Below are positions 52,174 through 60,622 of a stretch of DNA of 64,000 nucleotides, one piece after another (within the stretch, counting starts at the first letter, position 1; the number at the start of each line of letters is the position of its first letter). Origin of the DNA: Thermoclostridium caenicola (lineage in GTDB: Bacteria; Bacillota; Clostridia; DSM-8532); NCBI RefSeq assembly GCF_900142095.1, contig NZ_FQZP01000005.1, positions 1 to 64,000 on the forward strand. The letters run 5' to 3'. A program made the translations under genes and the position numbers. The notes beneath the pieces are model-generated. The model did not search any database, was not told the origin of the DNA, and worked only from the letters and a program-made list of their open reading frames with translations.

Positions 52174-54042
52174 GTGCTGAGGCTGACAAAGGGCAGAATT
52201 GTCCTGATCTCCGGCGTGATTATTGCCATTTCACTCATTTTGAAAGAACTGGTGGGCTACAAAACCGTTACCATTGCCTTCATGCTGGCCGCAGCATGTG
52301 TTGCCGGCGCCCCTGTTCTCAGGAAAGCCATAGGCGCTATAAGATACGGCATTGTCGGGATCGATGCCCTGGTGTCCATAGCCGTGATTGGCGCCATCAT
52401 CATCGGCGAATACTGGGAGGCCGCCGCGGTAACCTTTCTGTTCATGCTGGGCGACTACCTGGAATCCCGGACCATTGAAAAAACCCGATCTTCCATCAAG
52501 GCGCTGCTCGATCTGGCTCCCGACAGGGCCAGGGTAAAAAGGAACGGCGTCGAAACGGAGGTTTCCCCTGAAGAAGTGGAGCGTGGGGATTTGGTTGTGG
52601 TAAGACCCGGCGAGAAAATATCGGTGGACGGCATCGTGGTAGAAGGCTCTGCCCATGTCAACCAGGCCGCCATTACCGGGGAATCCATCCCCGTCAGTCT
52701 TGGCGTGGGCGATACCACCTTCTCGGGAACCATCATTGAATCCGGATACCTGGTTATCCGGGCCGACCGGGTAGGTGAAGACACAACCTTTGCGCGGATT
52801 CTGCAAATGGTGGAGGAAGCCCAGGACCGTAAGGCGAAAACGCAGAAATTCCTGGAGAAGTTCTCCCGGTGGTATACACCGGCCATTATCCTTCTGTCGG
52901 TCATCGTGTACATTCTCTCCGGGAACGTGGTGCTGGCCCTGACGCTTCTGGTCATCGCATGTCCCGGCGCGCTGGTCATTTCAACCCCTGTTTCCATTGT
53001 GGCGGGGATCGGCAATGGCGCTAAGCGCGGCATACTGGTCAAAAGCGGTGAGGTCATGGAGAAACTCGGTACCGTCCGGGTAATGGCCTTCGACAAGACA
53101 GGGACGCTGACAGTGGGCAAGCCCAGTGTCACCCGCATCAGGGCCTTTGGCATGTCAGATGATCAACTTTTGCGGATTGCAGCAATTGGCGAATCCTACT
53201 CGGAGCATCCCCTGGGAAAAGCCATTGTGGATAAGGCAACGGAAAAACTGGGCCCTATCCATGAGGCACCGGAACAGACCGAAATTTTGGCAGGCATGGG
53301 CCTTAAATTCAGGCTGAACGGGGTAAATTACTATATAGGCAACCGAAAATTGCTTCAGGATTGCGGGATCAGCATAGAGACGCACGAGCAAGATATCGCC
53401 GCGGAAGAAGAAATGGGCAGGACCGTTGTCATTGTCGGCGCTAATGGTGTCGTTTGCGGCATCATCTCCATCGCCGACAGGATCCGAGAGGATGCCCGGG
53501 CTCTGATCCCCAGGCTGAAGGCGCTGGGCATCAAAAGGACCGTCATGCTGACCGGTGATAATCGAAGAGCTGCCCGAGCCATCGCGAAGGAAATCGGCCT
53601 CGATGAATACTACAGCGATCTGCTTCCCGGGGATAAGGTCAGCATCCTGGAGCAGTTGAGGAACAGATATGGGCGTATCGCCATGGTAGGCGATGGCGTC
53701 AACGACGCACCCGCACTGGCTTCGGCAGATCTGGGCATCGCCATAGGTGGGGCGGGAACCGACGTGGCCATGGAAACGGCCGATGTGGTCCTGATGGCTC
53801 CAAAACTGAGCATGCTGACCTATGCTGTCGGGTTGAGCCGGGCCACGGTACGGAATATGATGCAAAACATCGCCTTTGCCCTGCTGGTAGCCGCTCTACT
53901 GCTCGCAGGCGTACTTTTCCAGGCTGTCAACCTGTCCTTCGGGATGCTGGTTCACGAAGCATCGGTTCTTCTGGTCATCATCAACGCCGCAAGGCTCCTC
54001 GGCTACGGCAGAAAGGTCACGGCTGGGCCCGGCAGGTTATGA
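52174..54042 (+). CDS. P1B-type heavy-metal-transporting ATPase with CPG motif
   Basis: About 622 residues, starting at GTG 52174, behind AAGGGGG; a GTG at 52147 that overlaps the HMA stop is an alternative. Hallmarks: TGES actuator loop, DKTGTLT phosphorylation site, SEHPLG, TGDN and GDGVNDAPAL. The metal-site helix reads IACPGALVIS, CPG where Zn/Cd/Cu pumps have CPC and CoaT-type pumps have SPC. The last helix region has LVHEASVLLVIINAARLL, near the HEG-type motif of P1B-4 (Co/Fe/Zn) pumps. No N-terminal HMA domain. The exported metal cannot be set; iron or zinc is plausible given the O2/NO-linked neighbours. Confidence 0.92.
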   Translation: MLRLTKGRIVLISGVIIAISLILKELVGYKTVTIAFMLAAACVAGAPVLRKAIGAIRYGIVGIDALVSIAVIGAIIIGEYWEAAAVTFLFMLGDYLESRTIEKTRSSIKALLDLAPDRARVKRNGVETEVSPEEVERGDLVVVRPGEKISVDGIVVEGSAHVNQAAITGESIPVSLGVGDTTFSGTIIESGYLVIRADRVGEDTTFARILQMVEEAQDRKAKTQKFLEKFSRWYTPAIILLSVIVYILSGNVVLALTLLVIACPGALVISTPVSIVAGIGNGAKRGILVKSGEVMEKLGTVRVMAFDKTGTLTVGKPSVTRIRAFGMSDDQLLRIAAIGESYSEHPLGKAIVDKATEKLGPIHEAPEQTEILAGMGLKFRLNGVNYYIGNRKLLQDCGISIETHEQDIAAEEEMGRTVVIVGANGVVCGIISIADRIREDARALIPRLKALGIKRTVMLTGDNRRAARAIAKEIGLDEYYSDLLPGDKVSILEQLRNRYGRIAMVGDGVNDAPALASADLGIAIGGAGTDVAMETADVVLMAPKLSMLTYAVGLSRATVRNMMQNIAFALLVAALLLAGVLFQAVNLSFGMLVHEASVLLVIINAARLLGYGRKVTAGPGRL

Positions 54043-54073
54043 CCGGACACATTCCAGATGAGGGGGCACGCAT

Positions 54074-54757
54074 ATGAATTGTTGTCATCACGCACACCAT
54101 CAGGACTGCATCGACAGGGTGCCCATTTTCAGCAGCCTGTCGCCGGGGGAGAAACTGGAGATCGCCCGCATCACTTCGGCCAAAACCTTTCAAAAGGGAG
54201 AAATGATTTACTCGGCGGGTGATCCGGGAGGCAAGCTCTACGTTCTACATACGGGTACGGTGAAGATATCCCGGATCAATGCCGGAGGCAAGGAACAGGT
54301 GATCCGGGTGGTCGGACCGGGGGATTTCATGGGCGAGCTTTCCCTTTTCAGTTCCGCCCCGCTGTCCGATAATGCGGAGGCGCTGGAAGCCACCACCCTA
54401 TGCATGATTGACGGAGCCAGGCTCAGGGAACTGATGGCCAAATACACATCCATCGCCTTCAAGATCCTGGAGGAACTGAGCAGACGGCTTGAGAAAGCCG
54501 AAAACCTGATCGAATCCATCAGCCTGAACAGCGTCGAGCAGCGGCTTGCCCAGGCGCTGCTGTCCTTGTCCGAAGGCGGCCATGAAGTTGAGCTCTCCAT
54601 GAAAAAAGGAGACTTGGCCTCACAGTTGGGCATGAGCCAGGAAACCCTGAGCAGGAAGCTTGCGACCTTTCAGGAACAAGGTTTGATAACGCTGATGGGC
54701 CACAAAAGGATTGTGATCCGGGACCGGGCCGGGCTTGAAAGGCTTATTGCAGAATAA
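54074..54757 (+). CDS. Crp/Fnr-family regulator with Cys/His-rich N-terminus
   Basis: 227 residues: cyclic-nucleotide-binding-like domain (about 18-135) with GDPGGKLYVLHTGTVKI and GDFMGELSLFSS, a dimer helix, and a winged helix with the recognition region LASQLGMSQETLSRKLATFQEQGLI. The first 12 residues, MNCCHHAHHQDC, carry three Cys and four His, a likely metal or Fe-S/heme ligand site. No canonical four-Cys Fnr pattern is present. Lies 31 bases after the P-type ATPase and 15 before the flavodiiron gene; probably controls this cluster. Confidence 0.92.
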   Translation: MNCCHHAHHQDCIDRVPIFSSLSPGEKLEIARITSAKTFQKGEMIYSAGDPGGKLYVLHTGTVKISRINAGGKEQVIRVVGPGDFMGELSLFSSAPLSDNAEALEATTLCMIDGARLRELMAKYTSIAFKILEELSRRLEKAENLIESISLNSVEQRLAQALLSLSEGGHEVELSMKKGDLASQLGMSQETLSRKLATFQEQGLITLMGHKRIVIRDRAGLERLIAE

Positions 54758-54772
54758 AAAGGAGGGATTTTT

Positions 54773-55960
54773 GTGAAGAAGCTGATAAAGAACAACGTAT
54801 ACTGGGTCGGTAAGGTGGACTGGGAACTGAAGACTTTTCATGGTTCCGATTATTCCGTTAACCATGGATCCAGCCAGAACGCCTATTTGATCCAGGAAGA
54901 AAAGACAGTGCTAATCGATACGGTCTGGAAACCCCATGCCGACGAGTTTGTGGACAACCTGGCGAAAGAAGTTGATCTCAATAAAATTGACTTCATTGTT
55001 ATCAACCATGGCGAGGTGGACCATAGCGGCGCACTGCCCGCCCTGATGGAAAGAATACCGAATACGCCCATCTACTGTACGGCCAATGCCGTCAAGTCCC
55101 TAACGGGACAGTATCATCATCCTGAATGGAATTTCAGGGTGGTCAAAACCGGTGATTCGGTGGACATCGGCAACGGGAAAAAGCTTATTTTCGTGGAAAT
55201 GCGGATGCTCCATTGGCCCGACAGTATGGCCACCTACATGACCGGCGACAACATCCTGTTCTCCAATGACGCTTTCGGTCAGCATTATGCTGTGGAGGAA
55301 CTGTTCAACGACAAGGCGGATCCCTGCGAACTGTGGGAAGAGGCCATGAAGTATTATGCCAATATCCTTACGCCCTACTCGCCCCTGGTAAAAAAGAAAA
55401 TCGAAGAGATTCAGGCCTTCAATCTCCCCATCGACATCATCGCCACGAGCCATGGCGTCATCTGGCGGGAGAACCCCCTGCAGATCGTGGAGAAATATTA
55501 CGCCTGGTCCCAGGATTACCAGGAAGACCAAATCACCATCGTCTATGACACCATGTGGGAAGGTACCTTGCAGCTCGCCAATCAGATCGGTCGGGAAATC
55601 TCCAGGATATCCCCCGATACAAGGGTCAAGGTTTTCAACATATCCAAGTACGACAAGAACGACATTATGACCGAAGTCTTCCGTTCCAGGGCCATCGCGG
55701 TTGGCTCCCCCACGGTCGGAAACGGCATTCTCTCATCCGTTGGCGGCTGGCTTGATTTCCTGAAAGAGCTGAAATTCAAAAACAAGAAATCGGCTGTTTT
55801 CGGCTGCTACGGATGGAGCGGCGAATCCACCAGGATACTCAGGGAGCGCCTGACCGATGCAGGTTTCCAAGTGGTGGAACCTGAGATCAGATGCAACTGG
55901 AATCCCACCGAAGAAGACCTGGGCAAGGCCGCAGATATCGCAAAGGCTCTTTGTGAATGA
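54773..55960 (+). CDS. Flavodiiron protein (FprA type)
   Basis: Reduces O2 to water or NO to N2O at a di-iron site, using FMN. 395 residues. The beta-lactamase-like domain has the ligands H79, E81, D83, H84 in NHGEVDH, then LHWPDS, SNDAFG and TSHGVIW; the flavodoxin domain has TMWEGTLQLAN and SPTVGNGIL. Length matches clostridial FprA and there is no fused rubredoxin. GTG start behind AAAGGAGG. Part of the metal/oxygen-stress cluster with the Crp/Fnr regulator. Confidence 0.95.
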   Translation: MKKLIKNNVYWVGKVDWELKTFHGSDYSVNHGSSQNAYLIQEEKTVLIDTVWKPHADEFVDNLAKEVDLNKIDFIVINHGEVDHSGALPALMERIPNTPIYCTANAVKSLTGQYHHPEWNFRVVKTGDSVDIGNGKKLIFVEMRMLHWPDSMATYMTGDNILFSNDAFGQHYAVEELFNDKADPCELWEEAMKYYANILTPYSPLVKKKIEEIQAFNLPIDIIATSHGVIWRENPLQIVEKYYAWSQDYQEDQITIVYDTMWEGTLQLANQIGREISRISPDTRVKVFNISKYDKNDIMTEVFRSRAIAVGSPTVGNGILSSVGGWLDFLKELKFKNKKSAVFGCYGWSGESTRILRERLTDAGFQVVEPEIRCNWNPTEEDLGKAADIAKALCE

Positions 55961-56008
55961 TCATGCCGAAAGCTCCAGCCTCTCCTGAGGGCTTTCAGGC
56001 GACATTGA

Positions 56009-56731
56009 TCATGACTCCGGCTCAGGCCTGCCTTCCGCCCCCCAAAGCTTCTTCCTTTTCGCATAGATATAGCCGATGACAGAAATCACCAGGGCGCTGA
56101 CGGCATCCACGATAATGTCTTCCATGGTGTCGTTCAGCGCCTCACGTCCTACAAGCAGCGTTCCATCCTTGAGCATATACTTTTGCATGTTCAGGCCAAG
56201 GGTGGAATCAATCAGGTACTCATAGATTTCCCATACAGCACCAACGGCAAGGGCAAAGCAAAAGGCGAAAGCAGCCGAGAAAAACGGACTTAAGTGAAGA
56301 TTGATCCCTTTTGAATTGTTGAGCATGATAATGATGGTAAATCCCAGAGCACCCAGCATGGCGCCGCTGAAAGCATGCAGGATGAGATCCCAAAAGGGGA
56401 CGGCATAATAGAAGTTGCGCACCTCTCCCAGGTAGATGGCGCAGAACAGAAAGATAAAACACAGCACGTACATGAAATTGGGTATGCTGAGGGACCATTT
56501 CCGTTCGATCACGGAAGGCAGCATCATGACCACAAGACCAAGCGTACACTGGAGCAGCATCAGGGCATAATCGCCCTTCACATGATCAGGTGTTTCGGGC
56601 GCTGAAATACCTCCGGGCGACAGGATGAACATGACGATTATGTACACGATGGAAGCAATCAGGGACACAAAAAGGACTGCACCGGTTACTTTTCTCCAGT
56701 TGATTTTTTTCAATACCTTCAGTTTTTCCAA
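56009..56731 (-). CDS. Integral membrane protein (DUF2238/YjdF-like)
   Basis: 240 residues, about seven membrane segments. Contains YYAVPFWDLILHAFSGAMLGALGF and ALAVGAVWEIYEYLIDSTLGLNMQ, close to the WDxxLHxxSG and WEIxE features of the YjdF/DUF2238 family, and DTMEDIIVDAVSAL near the end. No assigned function. Single gene, minus strand, between two plus-strand genes. Confidence 0.75.
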   Translation of the reverse strand: MEKLKVLKKINWRKVTGAVLFVSLIASIVYIIVMFILSPGGISAPETPDHVKGDYALMLLQCTLGLVVMMLPSVIERKWSLSIPNFMYVLCFIFLFCAIYLGEVRNFYYAVPFWDLILHAFSGAMLGALGFTIIIMLNNSKGINLHLSPFFSAAFAFCFALAVGAVWEIYEYLIDSTLGLNMQKYMLKDGTLLVGREALNDTMEDIIVDAVSALVISVIGYIYAKRKKLWGAEGRPEPES

Positions 56732-56884
56732 CGCATTCCCTCCTGACGACTATTTTCATTATATAATATTTTGTCAATACCTCAGTAGAAGCAGATGTTT
56801 TGGTCTGTCCCCATTAACACCTATCACATATTTGCCTGGCCCTGCCATATGTTATATTAGCTATCCATTCCAATTGAGGGCTGC

Positions 56885-57823
56885 ATGAGCATGAAAGCGG
56901 ACGCAGTATTCGAGGGCGGCGGTGTGCGGGGTATTGCTTTTGTCGGAGCCATTTGCTGCTTTGAAGAGCATGGCTATAAATGGGAGAAACTTGCAGGAAC
57001 CTCCGCCGGCTCCATTGTCGCATCCCTTCTGGCTGCTGGCTACACGGGCAGGGAGCTGAAAAAGATCATCGAAGAGCTCGATTATTCAAAGTTTGCGGAC
57101 AAGGACTGGATCCAATCCATCCCTTTGGTGGGAGGCCTTTTAGGCCTTCTGGTGCACAAGGGGCTCAACAGCGGCGACTATTTGGAGCAATGGATCGGGG
57201 ATTTGCTTCGGACAAAAGGCAAAACGAAATTCAGGGATGTCAGCGTAAACAACCGTTCCAGGCTTAAAATCATCGCTGCCGACATCACGCGAAAGGAATT
57301 GCTCATCCTTCCGGACGACCTTAATAAATATGGGATTAATCCCATGGAGTTTGAGATCGCCAAGGCCGTCCGAATGAGCTGCAGCATTCCCTTTTACTTT
57401 AATCCGGTGCAGCTTTCCTACCCGGGCGGCAGAAGCTACATTGTGGACGGTGGCATTTTAAGCAACTTCCCCATCTGGATATTCGATGTTAAAGGAATAC
57501 CCCGCTGGCCTACTATTGGCTTCAGGCTCTCGGAATGCAAACCGCAGCAGAAAGAACACCACACAACGGGCCTGCTCACATACGCGCTGGACATAGCTGA
57601 AACCATCATGGATCGGAATGATGAAATTTACCTGAACGACAAGGATGCGGTCAGGACCATCTCAATCCCCACCTTCGGCATTAAGGCCACCAGGTTCGAC
57701 CTGACCCGGAAGGAGAGCCGAAGGCTTTATGAGAGCGGGTATAACAAGGCAAAGGAATTCATCGGCTCCTGGAATTTTGAAAATTACATTCAGCGATACA
57801 GAAAAAAAGGCCATCGCCGCTGA
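56885..57823 (+). CDS. Patatin-like phospholipase
   Basis: 312 residues. Oxyanion-hole GGGVRG (11-16), nucleophile Ser40 in GTSAG and catalytic Asp in VDGG at about residue 187: the full Ser-Asp dyad of the patatin family. Acyl hydrolase acting on phospholipids or other lipids, cytoplasmic (no signal peptide). GAGGG before the ATG. A bidirectional terminator follows. Confidence 0.93.
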   Translation: MSMKADAVFEGGGVRGIAFVGAICCFEEHGYKWEKLAGTSAGSIVASLLAAGYTGRELKKIIEELDYSKFADKDWIQSIPLVGGLLGLLVHKGLNSGDYLEQWIGDLLRTKGKTKFRDVSVNNRSRLKIIAADITRKELLILPDDLNKYGINPMEFEIAKAVRMSCSIPFYFNPVQLSYPGGRSYIVDGGILSNFPIWIFDVKGIPRWPTIGFRLSECKPQQKEHHTTGLLTYALDIAETIMDRNDEIYLNDKDAVRTISIPTFGIKATRFDLTRKESRRLYESGYNKAKEFIGSWNFENYIQRYRKKGHRR

Positions 57824-57838
57824 ACCCCGATTAAACAC

Positions 57839-57864
57839 AGGCTGCTCCTTTAATGGAGCAGCCT
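57839..57864. terminator. Terminator between phospholipase and chemoreceptor genes
   Basis: AGGCTGCTCC and GGAGCAGCCT with a 6-nt loop. U-run is weak on both sides. Confidence 0.65.
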
Positions 57865-57904
57865 GAATCGCCGGTGACTTCTTTTTCGATTGACCATTTT
57901 TTCA

Positions 57905-60139
57905 TTAAATCCGGAATATCTTAATCGCATCTTCAAGCTTACGGGCATCCGATTCAAGGACCATTGCCGCCTCACGCAGCCGTTCCACCGCATCGATCTG
58001 GTTCTGGGCCGTCGCATTTACTTCCTGTGTTGCCGCAGAGGTTTGCTGCGTTACGGCCGAGATACTCTGCACTGCGTTCAGCGTATCTTCCTTGGCGGTT
58101 TCAATGTTCTTCAGGCGTTCCAGGATATTGTTCATGTTGCTGACCAGATCGTTGACACGGTTGCTGATATTGTTGAAGGCATCAACCGTCCTGCTCAGAG
58201 CCTCATTCTGGGAAGCCACAATATTTTCGGCTTCTTCCGCTGTCTTTACCGTATCCTGGTTCATCAGGTCGATGATCTTAACCGTATTCTTGATCTGTTT
58301 CGCGGCATTCATGGTCTGATCTGCCAGTTTCCTGATCTCTTCAGCAACCACCGCAAATCCTCGGCCGGCCTCCCCTGCCCTTGCCGCTTCTATGGAAGCG
58401 TTGAGGGACAAGAGATTTGTCTGTGATGCGATGGAGTCGATGACATTGACAAAGCTTTCAATGGTCTTGGACTTCTCCTTGAACTCGTGGATTTTCCGGA
58501 TAACATCCTGCGTGATCTCGGAGGTTGCCTTAGACTTGCTGCTCAGTTCCTCGATCAGGTACAATCCTTCATTGGCAACACTTTGCGTGTTGCTTGCAAT
58601 CTGGCCGATTTCGTTGGTATTGTTGTAGACCTGGTTAATCTGATCAGAAAGATTGGACATCTGGTGCAGGCACTTTTCCGCATCCTCCGACTGCTGGATC
58701 ATACCCTGGCCAATCTCATCGATGGCCCTGGATATGCCCTTGGTAGCTTCAAGCAGTTCGCCTGCCGTGCCGGTCAGGCTCATGGCAGAACTGCTCACGG
58801 TGTTGCTGACCCCCTGTACCTCACCAATCAGGGCACGCATGTGTTCCACCATATCGGTAATCCCGCTGGACAAAGCGTGGAATTCGTCCTTCCGTTTGAG
58901 CTGCAGTTTTGTGGTCAGATCGCCCTTGGCTATCTGGGCGATGGATTTATTCAGGGTGTTGATATTTCTCGTGATATCCCGGGTGATGAGGATCACGATG
59001 ATTACGGCGAGAACACACGACAGGGTTACAAACAGCACGCTCAAAGCCCTGATGCCGGCAACCTTGCTCAGGATGGTGCTCTTTGGAATCAGGGCGCAGA
59101 CCATCCCGTCAACATCCTTGAATTTCCCATACAGGAACAGATAGTCCTTGCCATTGTATTTCTCATAGGAGTAACCGCTCAGTTCCTCGGATGCCAGCGC
59201 GTTCTGGTAATAAGGCAAATCAACGAAGACATGCTCAACCCCATCAATGGACAAGGTTTCCCTTCCGTCCCCCGTGATGAATCCCAGGATGCTTCCTTCG
59301 CCCAAATCATACTCCGAAAACATCTTCATAATCTGTTCCCTGGAAACATCGACTATAAAGAAACCCAGGCCATTGCCAAGCTTGCGGACAAGGGAAGTGG
59401 CATACTTGTCCGTGCCATAAACCTGTGACCCGGCCGGCATAGCCTCATCCAGAACCGTATGGTAGCCCACCCAGATGTTATGACTCTTCGTTTCCTTGAA
59501 CTTCTGATTGATTTCGGATTTGGCCACAACATCGTACAGATGATGGTTAATCACCCCGGAGGTAGACATGCAAACGCCGTTATAGCCGATAATATGGATA
59601 TTGGATATGAAACTGTTGGCAACAACGTTCATGGATATTCTGTCATAGACATCATCATAGGATTTGACGTTGCCCATGGCCTCATCATACTTTTGGTTGA
59701 AATAGTTTTTGATGTTGATATCATTCGTAATCTCCATGGCCGTTTTGTCGATCAAGTTAAAACCAAAACTCATATATCGGCTGATGGCGTCAATGGTATT
59801 ATGGGTACTGGCTTCATGGTTGCTGATGATAGCCGCCTCTGTCCTTTTAAATGAGACGACGCCATATACAGCCAGCAGAACAATGGGTATCAGCAAACCA
59901 ATGGACAGCCGATATTTTATGCTGTTCAGCTTATCCCAGGCGATCCCTTTTTTCTGGCCTGTTACAGAAGATTTCTGTGTCTTGCTGGGTTTTACAGAAG
60001 GTGAAGATTTGGCTGCTGCGTTACGTTGGAAAGGATTCTTGGAAGTGATTTTGCGGACAATTGTGCTGCATTGATTCCCGATCTTCCGGAAAAACTCCTT
60101 AGGACTAAATGATTTGAATTTGCCCCAATTCTTTTTCAT
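57905..60139 (-). CDS. Methyl-accepting chemotaxis protein
   Basis: 744 residues. An unusual cytoplasmic N-terminus of about 75 residues, rich in Lys and Ser, precedes TM1 (about 78-97). A large outer sensor domain (about 98-358, double-Cache-like in size, with [15 protein letters not shown] and [12 protein letters not shown]) leads to TM2 (about 360-383), a HAMP domain and a long signalling coiled coil. The coil's tip has [20 protein letters not shown] and [14 protein letters not shown]. It would signal to CheA/CheW; the ligand is unknown. ATG behind GGGGGG. Confidence 0.95.
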   Translation of the reverse strand: MKKNWGKFKSFSPKEFFRKIGNQCSTIVRKITSKNPFQRNAAAKSSPSVKPSKTQKSSVTGQKKGIAWDKLNSIKYRLSIGLLIPIVLLAVYGVVSFKRTEAAIISNHEASTHNTIDAISRYMSFGFNLIDKTAMEITNDINIKNYFNQKYDEAMGNVKSYDDVYDRISMNVVANSFISNIHIIGYNGVCMSTSGVINHHLYDVVAKSEINQKFKETKSHNIWVGYHTVLDEAMPAGSQVYGTDKYATSLVRKLGNGLGFFIVDVSREQIMKMFSEYDLGEGSILGFITGDGRETLSIDGVEHVFVDLPYYQNALASEELSGYSYEKYNGKDYLFLYGKFKDVDGMVCALIPKSTILSKVAGIRALSVLFVTLSCVLAVIIVILITRDITRNINTLNKSIAQIAKGDLTTKLQLKRKDEFHALSSGITDMVEHMRALIGEVQGVSNTVSSSAMSLTGTAGELLEATKGISRAIDEIGQGMIQQSEDAEKCLHQMSNLSDQINQVYNNTNEIGQIASNTQSVANEGLYLIEELSSKSKATSEITQDVIRKIHEFKEKSKTIESFVNVIDSIASQTNLLSLNASIEAARAGEAGRGFAVVAEEIRKLADQTMNAAKQIKNTVKIIDLMNQDTVKTAEEAENIVASQNEALSRTVDAFNNISNRVNDLVSNMNNILERLKNIETAKEDTLNAVQSISAVTQQTSAATQEVNATAQNQIDAVERLREAAMVLESDARKLEDAIKIFRI

Positions 60140-60531
60140 GGCGACCCCCCACATCATCAAATAAACACTTGCCCTTAACACTAATTATATACCCATTTAT
60201 AGCATATTTCATCCATATATAGCTACTTTTTTGGCTTAATGTGTTATTCTTTGCGATATTCGCATAACAGTCCTTTTCGATTCATTAAAATTTTTTGTCA
60301 TCGAGCCATAAATACACACGCAGTACCGAAAACTGATTATTCCGCCAGTAAAGCCATCCCCTGTTGTCCTTTCACAGCATTAGGGAAGCCAGTAAGATCT
60401 GTCAGTTTTTTATCATATCGTGTTCCAACTCCCCGAAAAGCCCCTGTAAGTCTGTAAAACCAGCTTATAAACGGATTGTCACGCAAGAGAAGATTAACAA
60501 AGATTATAATTGTATTCCCAATATAAGTCAA
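60140..60531 (-). promoter_or_regulatory. Promoter and long leader of the chemoreceptor gene
   Basis: Reverse strand: TTGACT (60526-60531), 17-nt spacer, TATAAT (60503-60508), a strong promoter 360 bases before the gene. The leader contains a hairpin built from GCTTCCC and GGGGATGGC (about 60355-60395) flanked by direct TTACTGGC copies. A second TATAAT lies near 60185. A 64-codon frame (60337-60531) in the same strand ends in the leader; I do not call it a gene. No known riboswitch class recognised. Confidence 0.5.
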
Positions 60532-60593
60532 TTAAAAATTTTTAACGATGTGTTTTTGAGCGGCATTTGAAACTTTCCTGGTAAACGGTGCAA

Positions 60594-60622
60594 ACAAAAA
60601 CAGCCGGATTGCTTCCGGCTAA
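60594..60622 (-). terminator. Terminator at the end of the GTPase-NYN gene
   Basis: TAGCCGGA and TCCGGCTG pair and are followed by TTTTTGTTT; the stem begins at the stop codon. Confidence 0.8.

Noticed and set aside
60140-60502. Cyclic-di-GMP riboswitch before the chemoreceptor
   Set aside because: Expected from biology, but the conserved blocks of neither class I nor class II could be found.
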